Source: Ferdinandcohnia salidurans (lineage in GTDB: Bacteria; Bacillota; Bacilli; Bacillales; Bacillaceae_L). From it: a stretch of DNA of 64,000 nucleotides. Each line of letters begins with the position of its first letter. The first letter of the stretch is position 1. The stretch lies in contig NZ_JBHUEK010000007.1 of NCBI RefSeq assembly GCF_042680725.1, positions 248,001 through 312,000 of the forward strand, in the 5' to 3' direction. Below the pieces are notes generated by a model that saw only the letters and a list, made by a program, of their open reading frames with translations, had not been told where the DNA came from and did not search any database. Positions 52,172 through 62,220 of this stretch are shown in pieces. The position numbers and the translations under genes were made by a program.

Positions 52172-53254
52172 ATGTATTTTGTGCGTCTTGACCTGCAATT
52201 TTTTGCAGGTGAAAAAACAGAAAAAGCCACTCCTAAAAAACGTCAAGAAACTAGAAAAAAGGGGCAGGTTGCAAAAAGTGCAGATATTAACACCGCCCTC
52301 CTGCTGATTTCGATCTTTTTTACACTGCTTGTTTTTGGTGGTTTCATTTTAGATCGTATATTAACTCTTATTAGTCATTCATTTAGTCATTATTTATTGA
52401 TTACTCCGACTGAACAAAGTGTTCAAGAAATTTTTATTGAACTATCTTTAGAGGCCGCAATTATATTAGCACCGATTATGATTGTTGCCCTTGTCGTTGG
52501 AATTGCAGCGAACCTGATGCAGGTTGGTTTTTTATTTTCAACAGAAGCGATTCAAATGAAGTTAAATAAACTTGATCCGATTCAAGGATTTAAACGAATT
52601 TATTCGATACGTGCGCTTGTTGAGATGCTTAAATCAATTTTGAAAATTGTTATCGTAGGTGGCGTTACGATTTCGATTCTTTGGTTCCGTTTGGAAGATA
52701 TTTTGTCTTTGTCACAGAAAACCGTTGGAGCAGCTTTGATTGTTCTTGCCAAACTTACAGTTCAGATGGGGTTATTTGCTGGTGGGGCACTTTTATTCTT
52801 ATCGTTCTTAGACTATCTTTATCAACGATATGATTATGAAAAAAACATAAGGATGTCTAAGCAGGATATTAAAGATGAATATAAGAAGACGGAAGGAGAC
52901 CCCCTGATTAAATCAAAAATAAAGCAAAAGCAACGTGAAATGGCAATGAGTCGAATGATGCAAGAGGTGCCAAAAGCAGATGTCATAATTACAAATCCAA
53001 CTCATTATGCAATTGCTTTAAAATATGATGAATCCAAAATGGATGCTCCCTTTGTAGTTGCAAAGGGTGTAGATTTTGTTGCTGGGCGAATTAAGGAAAT
53101 TGCAAAAGAGCATGAAATCACGACCATCGAAAACCGTCCTCTTGCAAGAGCCCTCTATGCTGGGACGAATATTGGGGATGCCATACCAGAAGAGTATTTT
53201 AAAGCGGTAGCCGAAATTCTTGCTTATGTATACCGCTTGAAAGAAAAGATTTAA
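52172..53254 (+). CDS. flhB: Flagellar biosynthesis protein FlhB
   Basis: A 360-residue export-switch protein. N-terminal GEKTEKATPKKRQETRKKGQVAKS (about residues 13-36), four membrane helices (about 40-215), and the cytoplasmic domain with the self-cleaving NPTH motif at residues 275-278 followed by YAIALKYDESK. Cleavage between N and P allows switching from hook to filament substrates. ATG at 52172 directly follows the fliR stop. Confidence 0.97.
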   Translation: MYFVRLDLQFFAGEKTEKATPKKRQETRKKGQVAKSADINTALLLISIFFTLLVFGGFILDRILTLISHSFSHYLLITPTEQSVQEIFIELSLEAAIILAPIMIVALVVGIAANLMQVGFLFSTEAIQMKLNKLDPIQGFKRIYSIRALVEMLKSILKIVIVGGVTISILWFRLEDILSLSQKTVGAALIVLAKLTVQMGLFAGGALLFLSFLDYLYQRYDYEKNIRMSKQDIKDEYKKTEGDPLIKSKIKQKQREMAMSRMMQEVPKADVIITNPTHYAIALKYDESKMDAPFVVAKGVDFVAGRIKEIAKEHEITTIENRPLARALYAGTNIGDAIPEEYFKAVAEILAYVYRLKEKI

Positions 53255-53324
53255 ACAATATTTAAGAGATTATTACAAATTCCTCATCAACTTATGTGTT
53301 TTTTGACTTAAAGGAGAGAAAACA

Positions 53325-55361
53325 ATGCGAGCAAGAGATTTATCAGTTTTATTAAGTGTCATCTTAATAGTTGCGATGCTTATTATTCCATTTCCATCTT
53401 GGATGCTAAGCATTTTAATTATTATTAATATTTCTCTTGCATTGTTAGTTCTTTTAACTTCGATGAATATGCAAGAACCACTTCAATTTTCAATCTTCCC
53501 TTCTTTACTGCTTCTATTAACCTTATTTAGATTAGGGTTAAACGTTTCTACAACTAGATCTATTCTCGCTACAGGGGATGCCGGTGGGGTTGTGCATACC
53601 TTTGGTACCTTCGTTGTTGGTGGGAATGTGGTTGTCGGATTTGTTGTCTTTTTAATCCTTGTTATTATTCAATTTGTTGTTATTACAAAAGGTTCTGAAC
53701 GTGTTTCTGAGGTTGCAGCACGTTTTACATTAGATGCAATGCCAGGGAAACAAATGAGTATCGATGCTGATTTAAATGCGGGTATGATTTCTGACACTGA
53801 GGCCCGCGAGCGCCGTGATAAAGTAAGTAGAGAAGCAGACTTTTACGGGGCAATGGACGGGGCAAGTAAGTTTGTAAAAGGGGATGCAATAGCAGGGATT
53901 ATTATTGTTCTTATCAACTTGATTTTTGGGTTTATCATTGGAATGACACAGCATGGCTTGGGATTCCAAGAGGCGCTTTCTAAATTTACCCTTTTAACTG
54001 TAGGGGACGGTATTGTTAGTCAGATTCCTGCTCTATTAATTTCAACAGCAACAGGGATTGTGGTTACTCGTGCTGCGTCTGAAGGTAATTTAGGAACAGA
54101 TATTACAAAGCAATTATTTGCATATCCAAAGATGCTATATGTGACTGCAGGGACGATTTTCCTTTTAGGCTTGTTTACTCCAATCCATGATTTTTTAACA
54201 ATTTCTATCTCAAGTTTTTTAGCTATTGGTGCCTATATGATTTCTAAAAGTAAGGATCAGGAGAATCAATTAGAGCCTGATACTGAAGAAGAAGTACAAG
54301 TAGAGGATTTAAAAAGTCCAGAAAGCGTCGTGAGTCTGTTAAATGTCGACCCCATTGAGTTTGAGTTCGGTTATGGATTGATACCGTTGGCTGATACAAA
54401 CCAAGGTGGAGATATTCTGGACAGAATCGTGATGATCCGTAGACAATTGGCGATTGAGTTGGGGTTAGTGATTCCAGTTGTTAGAATTAGGGATAATATT
54501 CAATTACAACCAAACGAATATCGCTTGAAAATTAAAGGTAGTGAAATGGCAAGAGGGGAACTTTTACTTGATCACTTCTTAGCAATGAGCCCAGGTTATG
54601 AGGATGATTCGATTGAAGGAATCGATACCATCGAACCCTCTTTTGGCTTACCGGCAAAATGGATATCTGAGGATATGAAAGATCAGGCAGAAATGCTAGG
54701 ATATACGGTCGTTGACCCTCCTTCTGTTGTGTCAACACACATCACTGAAGTTATCCGAAGGAATGCCAATGAATTACTGGGTAGACAAGAAACAAAGCAA
54801 CTGATTGACCATCTAAAAGAATCATACCCAATATTAGTAGATGAGGTTACGCCAAACCCACTAGCAGTAGGAGATGTTCAAAAGGTTTTAGCTAAATTAC
54901 TTAAAGAAAATGTGTCCATTCGGAATCTGCCTATCATTTTTGAAACACTCGCAGATTTTGGACGAATGACAACTGATACAGATTTATTAACTGAATACGT
55001 TAGACAATCGCTTGCGAGACAAATAACCAATCAATACATTGTCCAAGGTGAAACAATGAAGGTTGTAACACTATCAGGTAGAGTTGAAAAGTTTGTCGCA
55101 GATGGTGTTCAACAAACGGAACATGGAAACTATCTGTCAATTGATCCAAATGTGTCACAATCCATCATTGAAGCGATAGCGAAACAAATCGAAAGTGTTA
55201 GTATACAAGAGCAAACACCGATCTTACTATGTTCTCCAGCGGTCAGAATGTATGTAAGACAATTAATTGAACGATATTTTCCGCAAGTTCCTGTACTTTC
55301 TTATAACGAGCTTGAGGCGAATGTTGAAGTTCAAAGTGTTGGGGTGGTGAATATAGATTGA
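53325..55361 (+). CDS. flhA: Flagellar biosynthesis protein FlhA
   Basis: A 678-residue main export-gate subunit. About eight N-terminal membrane helices (about 1-310), including the FHIPEP signature with RFTLDAMPGKQMSIDADLNAG (about 136-156), and a cytoplasmic domain (about 330-678) for substrate and chaperone binding. ATG has AAAGGAGAGAAAAC. The stop overlaps the flhF TTG. Confidence 0.98.
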   Translation: MRARDLSVLLSVILIVAMLIIPFPSWMLSILIIINISLALLVLLTSMNMQEPLQFSIFPSLLLLLTLFRLGLNVSTTRSILATGDAGGVVHTFGTFVVGGNVVVGFVVFLILVIIQFVVITKGSERVSEVAARFTLDAMPGKQMSIDADLNAGMISDTEARERRDKVSREADFYGAMDGASKFVKGDAIAGIIIVLINLIFGFIIGMTQHGLGFQEALSKFTLLTVGDGIVSQIPALLISTATGIVVTRAASEGNLGTDITKQLFAYPKMLYVTAGTIFLLGLFTPIHDFLTISISSFLAIGAYMISKSKDQENQLEPDTEEEVQVEDLKSPESVVSLLNVDPIEFEFGYGLIPLADTNQGGDILDRIVMIRRQLAIELGLVIPVVRIRDNIQLQPNEYRLKIKGSEMARGELLLDHFLAMSPGYEDDSIEGIDTIEPSFGLPAKWISEDMKDQAEMLGYTVVDPPSVVSTHITEVIRRNANELLGRQETKQLIDHLKESYPILVDEVTPNPLAVGDVQKVLAKLLKENVSIRNLPIIFETLADFGRMTTDTDLLTEYVRQSLARQITNQYIVQGETMKVVTLSGRVEKFVADGVQQTEHGNYLSIDPNVSQSIIEAIAKQIESVSIQEQTPILLCSPAVRMYVRQLIERYFPQVPVLSYNELEANVEVQSVGVVNID

Positions 55362-56536
55362 AGGTAAAAAAGTATATAGCTACTACCATGCCAGAAGCAA
55401 TGAAAATGATTCGTGCTGAATTAGGTAGTGATGCGGTAATCTTAAATTCTAAGGTTGTTCAAACAAGAGGGTTTTTCGGCCTTTTTCGTAAAAAGAATTT
55501 TGAAGTGATAGCAGCTATTGATTCTGAAGTCCCTAAGAATCAAACAATGCAACCGAAAGAAAAAAATAAAAAACCAGCGGTTATCGATATAAAATCTGAA
55601 CCAATCTCAATTAAACAAGATATTCCCAAACCTGTAAATACACAACAAGCAAAGGAACCGTCAGAGTCGGCACCAGAACTTGTAAAAGAAATGAAAGAAC
55701 TAAGAGCTGCAATAAAAGAATTATCTGTTGATAGTAGTCCTTATCCAGCACCTTTACAGGAAATAAATCAAATGCTGATCGATCAAGAAATCGATCCATC
55801 CATTCGAAAAGAAATGATGACTACTTTAATGGAAAAATGGTACATGACATCAGATAAAGCATCATTTGAAGAAGTCAAGAAATGGACAAAGGAATGTATG
55901 GCTTCCGTCATTTCCGGAGTTGAATACGGTGGCTTAACCTTTCAAAAAAAATATATTAATGTGGTTGGTCCAACAGGTGTTGGAAAAACTACGACCATCG
56001 CTAAAATTGCAGCGGACAGCATGTTGAAGGACAAAAAGAAAATTGCCTTTATTACAACGGATACATTTCGAATCGCTGCAATTGAGCAACTAAAAACATA
56101 TGCAAAAATCCTTAGTGCTCCTGTTGAGGTTTGTTATTCTTTTGATGATTTTAAAAAAGCAAAGGAAGCCTATAAGGATTATGATGTTATATTCATTGAT
56201 ACTGCAGGCAGGAACTTCCGAAATGAAAAATATATTGACGATTTGAATGATTTAATCCATTTTTCAAATGATATGGAAACATTCTTAGTGCTTTCACTAA
56301 CATCAAAAATGAGCGACATGAAAGTGATTTATGAACAGTTTTCTAAAATTGCAATTTCCAAATTCATATTTACGAAAGTGGATGAAACGGCAAACTACGG
56401 AGCGATGGTCAATTTAATTGCTGATTCTGGTATCGGTGTCGCATATTTAACGAATGGTCAAAATGTGCCAGATGATATTGTCGTGGCTACGCCAGCTCTT
56501 ATCACTAATACTATCCTTGGAGTCGATGAATCATGA
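55358..56536 (+). CDS. flhF: Flagellar placement GTPase FlhF
   Basis: A 392-residue SRP-type GTPase. The basic N-terminal part (about 1-110) is variable, with a long charged segment (about 60-105); the NG domain has GPTGVGKTTTIAKIAA (about 203-218), TTDTFRIAAIEQLKTYA (about 229-245), DTAGR (about 278) and TKVDET (about 335). In B. subtilis it helps position basal bodies. The TTG start overlaps flhA and has a GGGGTGGTG site upstream. Confidence 0.95.
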   Translation: MKVKKYIATTMPEAMKMIRAELGSDAVILNSKVVQTRGFFGLFRKKNFEVIAAIDSEVPKNQTMQPKEKNKKPAVIDIKSEPISIKQDIPKPVNTQQAKEPSESAPELVKEMKELRAAIKELSVDSSPYPAPLQEINQMLIDQEIDPSIRKEMMTTLMEKWYMTSDKASFEEVKKWTKECMASVISGVEYGGLTFQKKYINVVGPTGVGKTTTIAKIAADSMLKDKKKIAFITTDTFRIAAIEQLKTYAKILSAPVEVCYSFDDFKKAKEAYKDYDVIFIDTAGRNFRNEKYIDDLNDLIHFSNDMETFLVLSLTSKMSDMKVIYEQFSKIAISKFIFTKVDETANYGAMVNLIADSGIGVAYLTNGQNVPDDIVVATPALITNTILGVDES

Positions 56537-57402
56537 TAGACCAAGCTACAGCTCTTCGTAACAAGCTAGGATCGATGAATAACGAACAAGACCAACCGAA
56601 GACAATAGCTGTAATCAGTGGAAAAGGTGGAGTTGGTAAATCCAATTTCTCATTGAATTTTTCCATTGCCCTATCACAATTTGGCAAGAAGGCTTTGTTG
56701 TTTGATATGGATATTGGAATGGGGAATATTGATATTTTAATGGGAATAACAGCCCACCATACGATTGTGGACTTGTTTGAAAAAAATCTATCGATCACAG
56801 ATCTGCTAATCAAAGGTCCAGATGGCATTGACTATATTGCGGGTGGTAATGGCTTACCTTCGCTGTTTAAGCTGGATGAAAGCAAATCGCAGTATTTAAT
56901 TGACCAATTGCAATCCGTACTACATGATTATGACTACATTATTTTTGATATGGGCGCTGGTATGTCCGAGGAAAGTGTTAAATTTCTTATGGCAATGGAC
57001 GAAATATTTGTCATTACCACACCTGAGCCAACCTCTATTACTGATGCATACTCAGTCATTAAATATATTTGTTTATTTGACCAATCGATTCCTATGTATT
57101 TGATTGTGAACCGAGCTGATAATGAGTCTGAAGGAATGCAAACCTTGAAAAGATTAAAACAGGCTGTTCTTCAATTTCTAATAAAAGAGATCAACCTACT
57201 AGGTGTATTGCTCGATGACAAAACTGTCCAAAAGGCAGTTAGTCACCAAGAGCCATTCTTACTATATGCCCCTAAAGCAGTAATCAGCAAAAATTTACTT
57301 GATATTTGCAAAAGTTATCTTGGTAATGAAAAAAATCAGGAGAAAAATCAACATACGTCCTTTATATCAAAGTTACAGCGTTTTTTCGTACGTGGTAGAT
57401 AG
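56533..57402 (+). CDS. flhG: Flagellar number ATPase FlhG (YlxH, MinD-like)
   Basis: A 289-residue MinD-type ATPase controlling flagellar pattern with FlhF. Deviant Walker A SGKGGVGKSNFS (about residues 29-40), switch I DMDIGMGNIDILMG (about 57-70), and DMGAG (about 140). The C-terminal amphipathic helix (about 265-289, KLQRFFVRG) suits membrane binding. ATG overlaps flhF by 4 bp. Confidence 0.96.
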   Translation: MIDQATALRNKLGSMNNEQDQPKTIAVISGKGGVGKSNFSLNFSIALSQFGKKALLFDMDIGMGNIDILMGITAHHTIVDLFEKNLSITDLLIKGPDGIDYIAGGNGLPSLFKLDESKSQYLIDQLQSVLHDYDYIIFDMGAGMSEESVKFLMAMDEIFVITTPEPTSITDAYSVIKYICLFDQSIPMYLIVNRADNESEGMQTLKRLKQAVLQFLIKEINLLGVLLDDKTVQKAVSHQEPFLLYAPKAVISKNLLDICKSYLGNEKNQEKNQHTSFISKLQRFFVRGR

Positions 57403-57412
57403 GAGTTTAGCG

Positions 57413-58477
57413 ATGACAAAAATAAATGTTCTTATTGTAGACGATTCAGCATTTATGAGGAAGCTTATTTCAAATTTCCTTCAGGAAGATTCAAGAATTA
57501 ACGTTATTGGAACTGCGAGAAATGGAATCGATGCCCTGAACAAAATTGAAAAACTCAACCCAGATGTTGTAACGTTAGATGTTGAAATGCCTGAAATGAA
57601 CGGAATTGAAGCATTACAACGGATCATGAATGAACATCCCCGTCCAGTTGTAATGCTTTCAAGCACAACAAAAGAAGGAACAGACAAAACATTACTTGCG
57701 ATGCAAAACGGGGCTGTTGATTTTATTCAAAAACCATCAGGACCTATTTCTATTGATCTTCACCTGATAAAAAATGAAATTGTAACAAAAGTACTGAATG
57801 CTGGAAAAATAAACGTAACCTTACTTAAAAGTCCAATAAAAATACAAGAAATTTCTAATAATAGAATAGTAGATTATAGTAAAATAGACCTAGAACCAAA
57901 TAATAGTATGAATAAAATTGTTTGCATGGGTACTTCAACAGGGGGACCTCGGGCTTTGCAACAGGTCCTCCCAGAGTTTCCGAAAAATTATCCAGCACCA
58001 ATTGTAATTGTTCAGCACATGCCAGCGGGTTTTACTAAATCATTAGCCAACAGGCTCAATGGTTTATGTAATATTACCGTTAAAGAAGCTGAAGATGGGG
58101 AAATGTTAAAGGCCGGTACAGCTTATATTGCCCCTGGTGGTTATCATATGAAAATAAAAAAGAGTGGCACTATGCTCGCTGTCAATCTCGATGACAGTGA
58201 AATACGGAATGGACACAGACCATCTGTAGATGTCCTATTTGAATCAATTAGTGAATTGAAGGAGATTCAAACAATTTCGATCATCATGACAGGAATGGGA
58301 ACGGACGGTTCAAGTGGATTAAAAAAACTAAAACAGACTGGACGAGTGGTTTCGATAGCAGAATCGAAGGAAACTTCAATCGTTTTTGGTATGCCAAAAG
58401 CAGCTATTGAAACAAATTTAGTTGATAGAGTTGAAAATTTAGAGGATATAGCAAGGACCGTACTTAGCCTTTCATAA
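57413..58477 (+). CDS. cheB: Chemotaxis methylesterase CheB
   Basis: A 354-residue receiver-methylesterase. Receiver domain (ILIVDDSAFMRKLI, about 6-19; phosphoacceptor Asp in VVTLDVEMPEMNG about 55). Catalytic Ser in GTSTGGPRALQQVLP (about 173-187), His in VQHMPAGF (about 200) and Asp in MTGMGTDGSSG (about 297-307). It removes methyl groups from chemoreceptors. ATG 57413 follows TAGGAGT; an upstream frame from 57299 overlaps flhG and is rejected. Confidence 0.97.
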   Translation: MTKINVLIVDDSAFMRKLISNFLQEDSRINVIGTARNGIDALNKIEKLNPDVVTLDVEMPEMNGIEALQRIMNEHPRPVVMLSSTTKEGTDKTLLAMQNGAVDFIQKPSGPISIDLHLIKNEIVTKVLNAGKINVTLLKSPIKIQEISNNRIVDYSKIDLEPNNSMNKIVCMGTSTGGPRALQQVLPEFPKNYPAPIVIVQHMPAGFTKSLANRLNGLCNITVKEAEDGEMLKAGTAYIAPGGYHMKIKKSGTMLAVNLDDSEIRNGHRPSVDVLFESISELKEIQTISIIMTGMGTDGSSGLKKLKQTGRVVSIAESKETSIVFGMPKAAIETNLVDRVENLEDIARTVLSLS

Positions 58478-58495
58478 GTAAAGGGGTGTTGATAA

Positions 58496-60541
58496 ATGGA
58501 TATGGATCAATATTTAGAGGTATTTATTGAAGAAAGTAAAGAGCATCTCCAGGCATGTAATGAAAACTTACTGAAATTAGAAAAAGAGCCTGAAAACATT
58601 GCAATTGTCAACGAAATTTTCCGTTCTGCCCATACATTAAAGGGGATGTCCGCTACGATGGGATATGAAGATCTAGCGAGTCTTACGCATCAGATGGAAA
58701 ATGTTCTAGATGGCATTCGTAATACGAAAATAAAAGTAACCCCATCTCTTTTGGATGTTGTTTTTAAGTCAGTTGATTATTTAGAGGATATGATTTTTTC
58801 TATTGCTGATGGTGGTGATGGCAAAAAGGATGTTACAGATGTCGTTTTATTACTTAAAAAAGTAGAGAGCGGAGATATAACAACGGCAGAAGAAGCTACT
58901 GATTCAGTTGATCAAAATAATGTGGATGAGCCTACCATATCTATAACTAATTATGATGATTTTGAACTGACGGTTATCCAACAATCGAAAGAACAAGGTT
59001 TTAATTGTTATGAAATATCGATTCAACTTCGTGAAGATTGTTTATTAAAAGCTGCCCGAGTTTTTATGGTATTTGAGGTTCTTGAACAACTTGGTGAAAT
59101 CATCAAGTCATTTCCATCAGTCAGCCAGCTGGAGGAAGAACAATTTGATAGTGAATTTCGTGTAACGGTCGTTTCAATGGAAACATCCGAAAATATTGAA
59201 AAACAAATTACCAAAGTATCTGAAATAAGCAAGGTAATTGTTAACGACTTTCAAATTAATTCAAATAAGACTCAAGTACATGAACAAATACAGGCACAGG
59301 CTGAAGTTGCTCCAACTCTTGCTCCCCAAGAGAAACAAATAACCGATAAAGAGGAGAATCTTTCTTCAAAATCGAACAGCAAGCATGTTGGAAATCAAAA
59401 AACAATCCGAGTAAATATTGAAAAACTTGACACTCTAATGAACCTATTTGAAGAGCTAGTCATTGATAGAGGTCGTTTAGAACAGATCTCTCATGATTTA
59501 AAACATTCAGAGTTAAATGAAACTGTTGAGAGGATGTCAAGGATATCTGGAGATTTACAAAATATTATCCTTACAATGAGAATGGTTCCGGTCGAGACTG
59601 TTTTTAACCGCTTTCCTCGTATGGTTCGTCAATTAGCGAAGGATTTACATAAGAAGATTAATCTTCAAATTATTGGCGCAGAAACTGAATTAGATCGTAC
59701 TGTAATTGATGAAATTGGTGATCCACTTGTGCATCTATTACGAAATGCACTAGACCATGGCATTGAAACACCAGAAATTAGAATGCAAAATGGAAAACCA
59801 GAAGAAGGTACGGTCATTTTACGTGCTTACCATAGTGGAAATCATGTATTTATCGAAATAGAAGACGATGGTGCAGGAATTAGTAGGGAAAAAATTATCC
59901 AAAAGGCTGTTAACAAAGGACTGATTGAAGAAAAGACGGTAGAGTCTCTAACAGATAGTCAAGTATTTGATTTTATTTTTTCTTCTGGGTTTTCAACAGC
60001 TGAACAAATTTCAGACGTCTCAGGTCGCGGCGTAGGACTAGATGTTGTGAAAAATACGATTGAGTCATTAGGTGGGTCAATCACTATCCATTCTGAAATT
60101 GGTAAAGGTTCAACTTTTTCTATACAGTTACCACTCACTTTATCGATCATCGCTGTGATGCTCGTTACGATTCAGAATGAAAAGTACGCAATCCCACTTT
60201 CTTCTATTATTGAAACAGCCATCATTAAGAAAAGCGAGATTCTTTATGCTCACAATCAGATGGTAATTGATTATAGAGGTAGGGTCGTCCCATTGGTAAA
60301 CTTGAAAGATATTTTTGAAGTTCCTACAATTACTGAAGATGATGAAGACTTTTCTATTCTAATTGTGAAAAAAGGCGATAAATCAGCTGGTCTCATCGTT
60401 GATTCCTTCGTCGGACAACAAGAGATTGTATTAAAATCACTAGGAAACTATTTAACAAATGTGTTTGCAATTTCAGGGGCAACAATACTAGGTGATGGGC
60501 AAGTTGCCCTCGTAATTGATTGTAATGCTTTAATCAAATAG
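58496..60541 (+). CDS. cheA: Chemotaxis histidine kinase CheA
   Basis: A 681-residue sensor kinase of receptor arrays. P1 domain with the phosphorylated His in FRSAHTLKGMSATMGYE (about residue 46), P2 (about 155-245), dimerisation P3 (about 310-365), HATPase P4 (ALDHGIETPE about 422-431; IEDDGAGISR about 459; GRGVGLDVVKN about 513) and a CheW-like P5 (about 555-681). ATG 58496 begins MDMDQYLEVFIEESKEH, as in B. subtilis. Preceded by AAGGGGTGT. Confidence 0.98.
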   Translation: MDMDQYLEVFIEESKEHLQACNENLLKLEKEPENIAIVNEIFRSAHTLKGMSATMGYEDLASLTHQMENVLDGIRNTKIKVTPSLLDVVFKSVDYLEDMIFSIADGGDGKKDVTDVVLLLKKVESGDITTAEEATDSVDQNNVDEPTISITNYDDFELTVIQQSKEQGFNCYEISIQLREDCLLKAARVFMVFEVLEQLGEIIKSFPSVSQLEEEQFDSEFRVTVVSMETSENIEKQITKVSEISKVIVNDFQINSNKTQVHEQIQAQAEVAPTLAPQEKQITDKEENLSSKSNSKHVGNQKTIRVNIEKLDTLMNLFEELVIDRGRLEQISHDLKHSELNETVERMSRISGDLQNIILTMRMVPVETVFNRFPRMVRQLAKDLHKKINLQIIGAETELDRTVIDEIGDPLVHLLRNALDHGIETPEIRMQNGKPEEGTVILRAYHSGNHVFIEIEDDGAGISREKIIQKAVNKGLIEEKTVESLTDSQVFDFIFSSGFSTAEQISDVSGRGVGLDVVKNTIESLGGSITIHSEIGKGSTFSIQLPLTLSIIAVMLVTIQNEKYAIPLSSIIETAIIKKSEILYAHNQMVIDYRGRVVPLVNLKDIFEVPTITEDDEDFSILIVKKGDKSAGLIVDSFVGQQEIVLKSLGNYLTNVFAISGATILGDGQVALVIDCNALIK

Positions 60542-60575
60542 AAAGTAGGATTATAGCAAGTTAAGGAGGATAAGT

Positions 60576-61031
60576 ATGTCTGTACAAGCTGTTGTGTTAA
60601 AGGTCATTGTTTTTTCACTCGAGGATGAAGAATATGCAATCCCAGTTTCACAGGTACGTTCGATAGAAAAACTGCAACATATAACTCGGGTTCCTAGAAC
60701 AGAGCCATTTGTAAAAGGTGTGATTAATTTAAGAGGGGTTGTTACTCCGATTATTGATTTAAGAACCCGTTTTGGTATGGATGAAACGGAGTATCTGGAT
60801 AGCACAAGAATTATTATAGTTGCGACAGATGATGTTGAAGTAGGATTAATTGTGGATACGGCCAATGATGTAATGGATATCCCAGTTGATTCAATTGAAC
60901 CACCTCCTGAGATTGTTGGAAGTGTAGAGGTCGAATACTTAGAAGGTGTAGCCAAGCTCGATAAAAGATTACTGATTCTATTAAATTTAGAAATGGTTCT
61001 TACCCCCGATATTCGTAAGGGAAAAGAGTAA
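60576..61031 (+). CDS. cheW: Chemotaxis adaptor CheW
   Basis: A 151-residue CheW-like domain protein coupling receptors to CheA. Starts VIVFSLEDEEYAIPVSQVRSI (about residues 9-29), with FVKGVINLRGVVTPIIDLR (about 46-64) and EYLEGVAKLDKRLLILLNLE near the C-terminus. ATG follows TTAAGGAGGATAAG, a very strong site. In B. subtilis the order cheB-cheA-cheW-cheC-cheD-sigD is the same. Confidence 0.97.
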   Translation: MSVQAVVLKVIVFSLEDEEYAIPVSQVRSIEKLQHITRVPRTEPFVKGVINLRGVVTPIIDLRTRFGMDETEYLDSTRIIIVATDDVEVGLIVDTANDVMDIPVDSIEPPPEIVGSVEVEYLEGVAKLDKRLLILLNLEMVLTPDIRKGKE

Positions 61032-61042
61032 GGAGCAATCGT

Positions 61043-61681
61043 ATGTCATTTTTTCAATGTATTAATTCTACTCATTTAGATATTTTAAAAGAGATTGGAA
61101 ATATCGGAGTGGGGCATTCTGCTACTGCTCTTTCAAAGCTTTTAAATCGAAAAATTGATATGCAGGTACCGAATGTAAAAATTGTTTCTTTTGATGAAAT
61201 GATGGATTTTGCTGGTGGGGCTGAAAATGTTGTTGCGGGTATCTTTTTTCGAATTGAAGGGGATATAACGGGAAATATGTTTTTTATTTTACAGCTCCCA
61301 CAAGCTACAAAACTAATCCAAGATCTCTTAGGCGACAAGGACTTTTCATTTGAAAGTAAACAAAGTGACATGGGGATATCTGCTTTACAAGAAGTCGGAA
61401 ATATCTTGTTCGGCTCTTATCTTACATCGTTATCTGATTTTACCCAATTAAATTTATATCCTTCTGTTCCAGGTTTTTCGATCGATATGGTTGGTGCCAT
61501 CATAGGATATGGTTTAATCGAACTTTCACAAGTAAGTGATTATGCAATCGTGATCGAAACGGCTATTAGTGAAACTGAAAAACAAGAACACAATAATATT
61601 AATGGGCATTTTCTATTGTTACCAGATCCCGATTCTTTTGGAAAAATATTTACTGCATTAGGAGTTCAAACACATGAATGA
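61043..61681 (+). CDS. cheC: CheY-P phosphatase CheC
   Basis: A 212-residue adaptation phosphatase. Two EXXN phosphatase sites: LKEIGNIGVGHSATALSKLL (about residues 14-33) and LQEVGNILFGSYLTSL (about 114-129). It dephosphorylates CheY-P and is bound by CheD. ATG has TAAGGAGC. The 3' end overlaps cheD by 8 bp. Confidence 0.97.
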   Translation: MSFFQCINSTHLDILKEIGNIGVGHSATALSKLLNRKIDMQVPNVKIVSFDEMMDFAGGAENVVAGIFFRIEGDITGNMFFILQLPQATKLIQDLLGDKDFSFESKQSDMGISALQEVGNILFGSYLTSLSDFTQLNLYPSVPGFSIDMVGAIIGYGLIELSQVSDYAIVIETAISETEKQEHNNINGHFLLLPDPDSFGKIFTALGVQTHE

Positions 61682-62171
61682 ACTTAATCAGATTATAAAG
61701 GTTGGGATAGCAGATATGAATGTCATAACTGCACCAAACTTAATCCGAACATCTGGATTAGGTTCCTGTGTAGGTGTAGTCATTTATGATCAACCAAAAA
61801 AGGTTGCAGGACTTGCCCATATCATGCTGCCAAGTTCTGCTTCAACAAAAGCCGGGAACATGAATATTGCTAAATATGCCGATACTGCAATTGAGGAGCT
61901 TATAAAGAAAATCATCGAAATCGGCGGTAGAGACAAGAGTTTGAAAGCCAAAATCGCCGGTGGTGCTCAAATGTTCCAATTTCAATCTACTAGTGATATT
62001 ATGCGGATTGGTCCTCGTAATGTTGAGGCGGTAAAAGCAGAGCTAAAACGCTTTAACATCACGATGATTGCATCAGATATTGGTGGGAATAATGGACGAA
62101 CCATTGAATTTGACCCTGAAACTGCCATCCTCAAAATCCGGACTGTCAATCAAGGAATTAAGGAAATATAG
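61674..62171 (+). CDS. cheD: Chemoreceptor glutamine deamidase CheD
   Basis: A 165-residue papain-like deamidase. Catalytic Cys in LGSCVGVVIYD (about residue 32), His in GLAHIMLPSS (about 49) and Thr in RTSGLG (about 26) form the triad. It deamidates receptor glutamines and activates CheC. ATG at 61674 lies inside cheC. The length is normal. Confidence 0.96.
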   Translation: MNELNQIIKVGIADMNVITAPNLIRTSGLGSCVGVVIYDQPKKVAGLAHIMLPSSASTKAGNMNIAKYADTAIEELIKKIIEIGGRDKSLKAKIAGGAQMFQFQSTSDIMRIGPRNVEAVKAELKRFNITMIASDIGGNNGRTIEFDPETAILKIRTVNQGIKEI

Positions 62172-62220
62172 AAAGTAAAAAATATAATACATTCACAATA
62201 CAAAGAAAAGGAGGAGTAGA